Origin: an uncultured Gemella sp.
GTDB lineage: Bacteria > Bacillota > Bacilli > Staphylococcales > Gemellaceae
Direction: 5' to 3'
Assembly (NCBI GenBank): GCA_947254465.1
Contig: CAMYEU010000117.1
Span: forward strand, 1-5,640
DNA: 5,640 bases
Each line of letters opens with the position of its first letter. Within the stretch, counting starts at the first letter, position 1. The translations under genes and the position numbers were made by a program. Of this stretch, positions 5,598 to 5,640 are shown in pieces. The notes under the pieces are model-generated. The model ran no database searches. It saw only the letters and a list, made by a program, of their open reading frames with translations, and was not told where the DNA came from.

Positions 5598-5640
5598 CTG
5601 TCTCTTATACACATCTCCGAGCCCACGAGACATCTCAGGA
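5598..5640 (+). other. Untrimmed Illumina Nextera adapter with i7 index (artifact)
   Basis: Positions 5598-5616 (CTGTCTCTTATACACATCT) are the reverse-complement mosaic end, 5617-5631 (CCGAGCCCACGAGAC) the read-2 adapter, 5632-5639 (ATCTCAGG) the index I know as Nextera XT N715, and 5640 the first base after it. The last genuine base is 5597, inside comGA. Confidence 0.98.

Overview
The window reads as one short-read assembly contig from a low-GC Firmicute of the Bacilli. It is roughly 30-35% GC by eye, with strong GGAGG-type ribosome sites, U-tailed hairpin terminators and Bacilli-type proteins. The order 6S-like RNA then tcdA is familiar from Bacillales; a Gemella-like or staphylococcal-relative source is my tentative guess, not something the sequence proves. 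Both ends are untrimmed Illumina Nextera adapter (1-43 and 5598-5640), so only 44-5597 is biological DNA.

Layout: 44-374 holds an 18-bp terminator hairpin for an unseen left-hand gene, an AT-rich leader with an extended -10 promoter, and a perfect 15-bp inverted repeat that brackets that promoter. 375-3203 is a complete uvrA (nucleotide excision repair damage sensor). 3204-3343 is plain AT-rich spacer. 3344-3592 is a compact RNA transcription unit: a good promoter, a structured RNA of about 180 nt that I assign to the 6S (SsrS) family, and a terminator. 3629-4396 is tcdA (tRNA t6A dehydratase, YrvM type) with its own terminator at 4403-4436. 4437-4606 is a regulatory spacer with a 21-bp imperfect palindrome and a consensus-like promoter for a small Xre-family regulator at 4607-4969. 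4970-5082 carries three copies of a 13-bp element, two of which form a 16-bp hairpin with a GTAA tetraloop. At 5083 the competence pseudopilus ATPase comGA begins from a GTG codon and is cut off by the contig end after its Walker A motif.

Functionally this is mostly core chromosome: DNA repair, global RNA polymerase control by a 6S-type RNA, tRNA modification, and the first gene of a DNA-uptake (comG) operon. Apart from the Tn5 mosaic ends of the adapters, I see no transposase, phage gene, CRISPR array, tRNA or rRNA, and no convincing undescribed multi-gene system. The items most worth a second look are the repeat/hairpin cluster ahead of comGA with the neighbouring Xre regulator, the 6S-like RNA, and the inverted repeat across the uvrA promoter.
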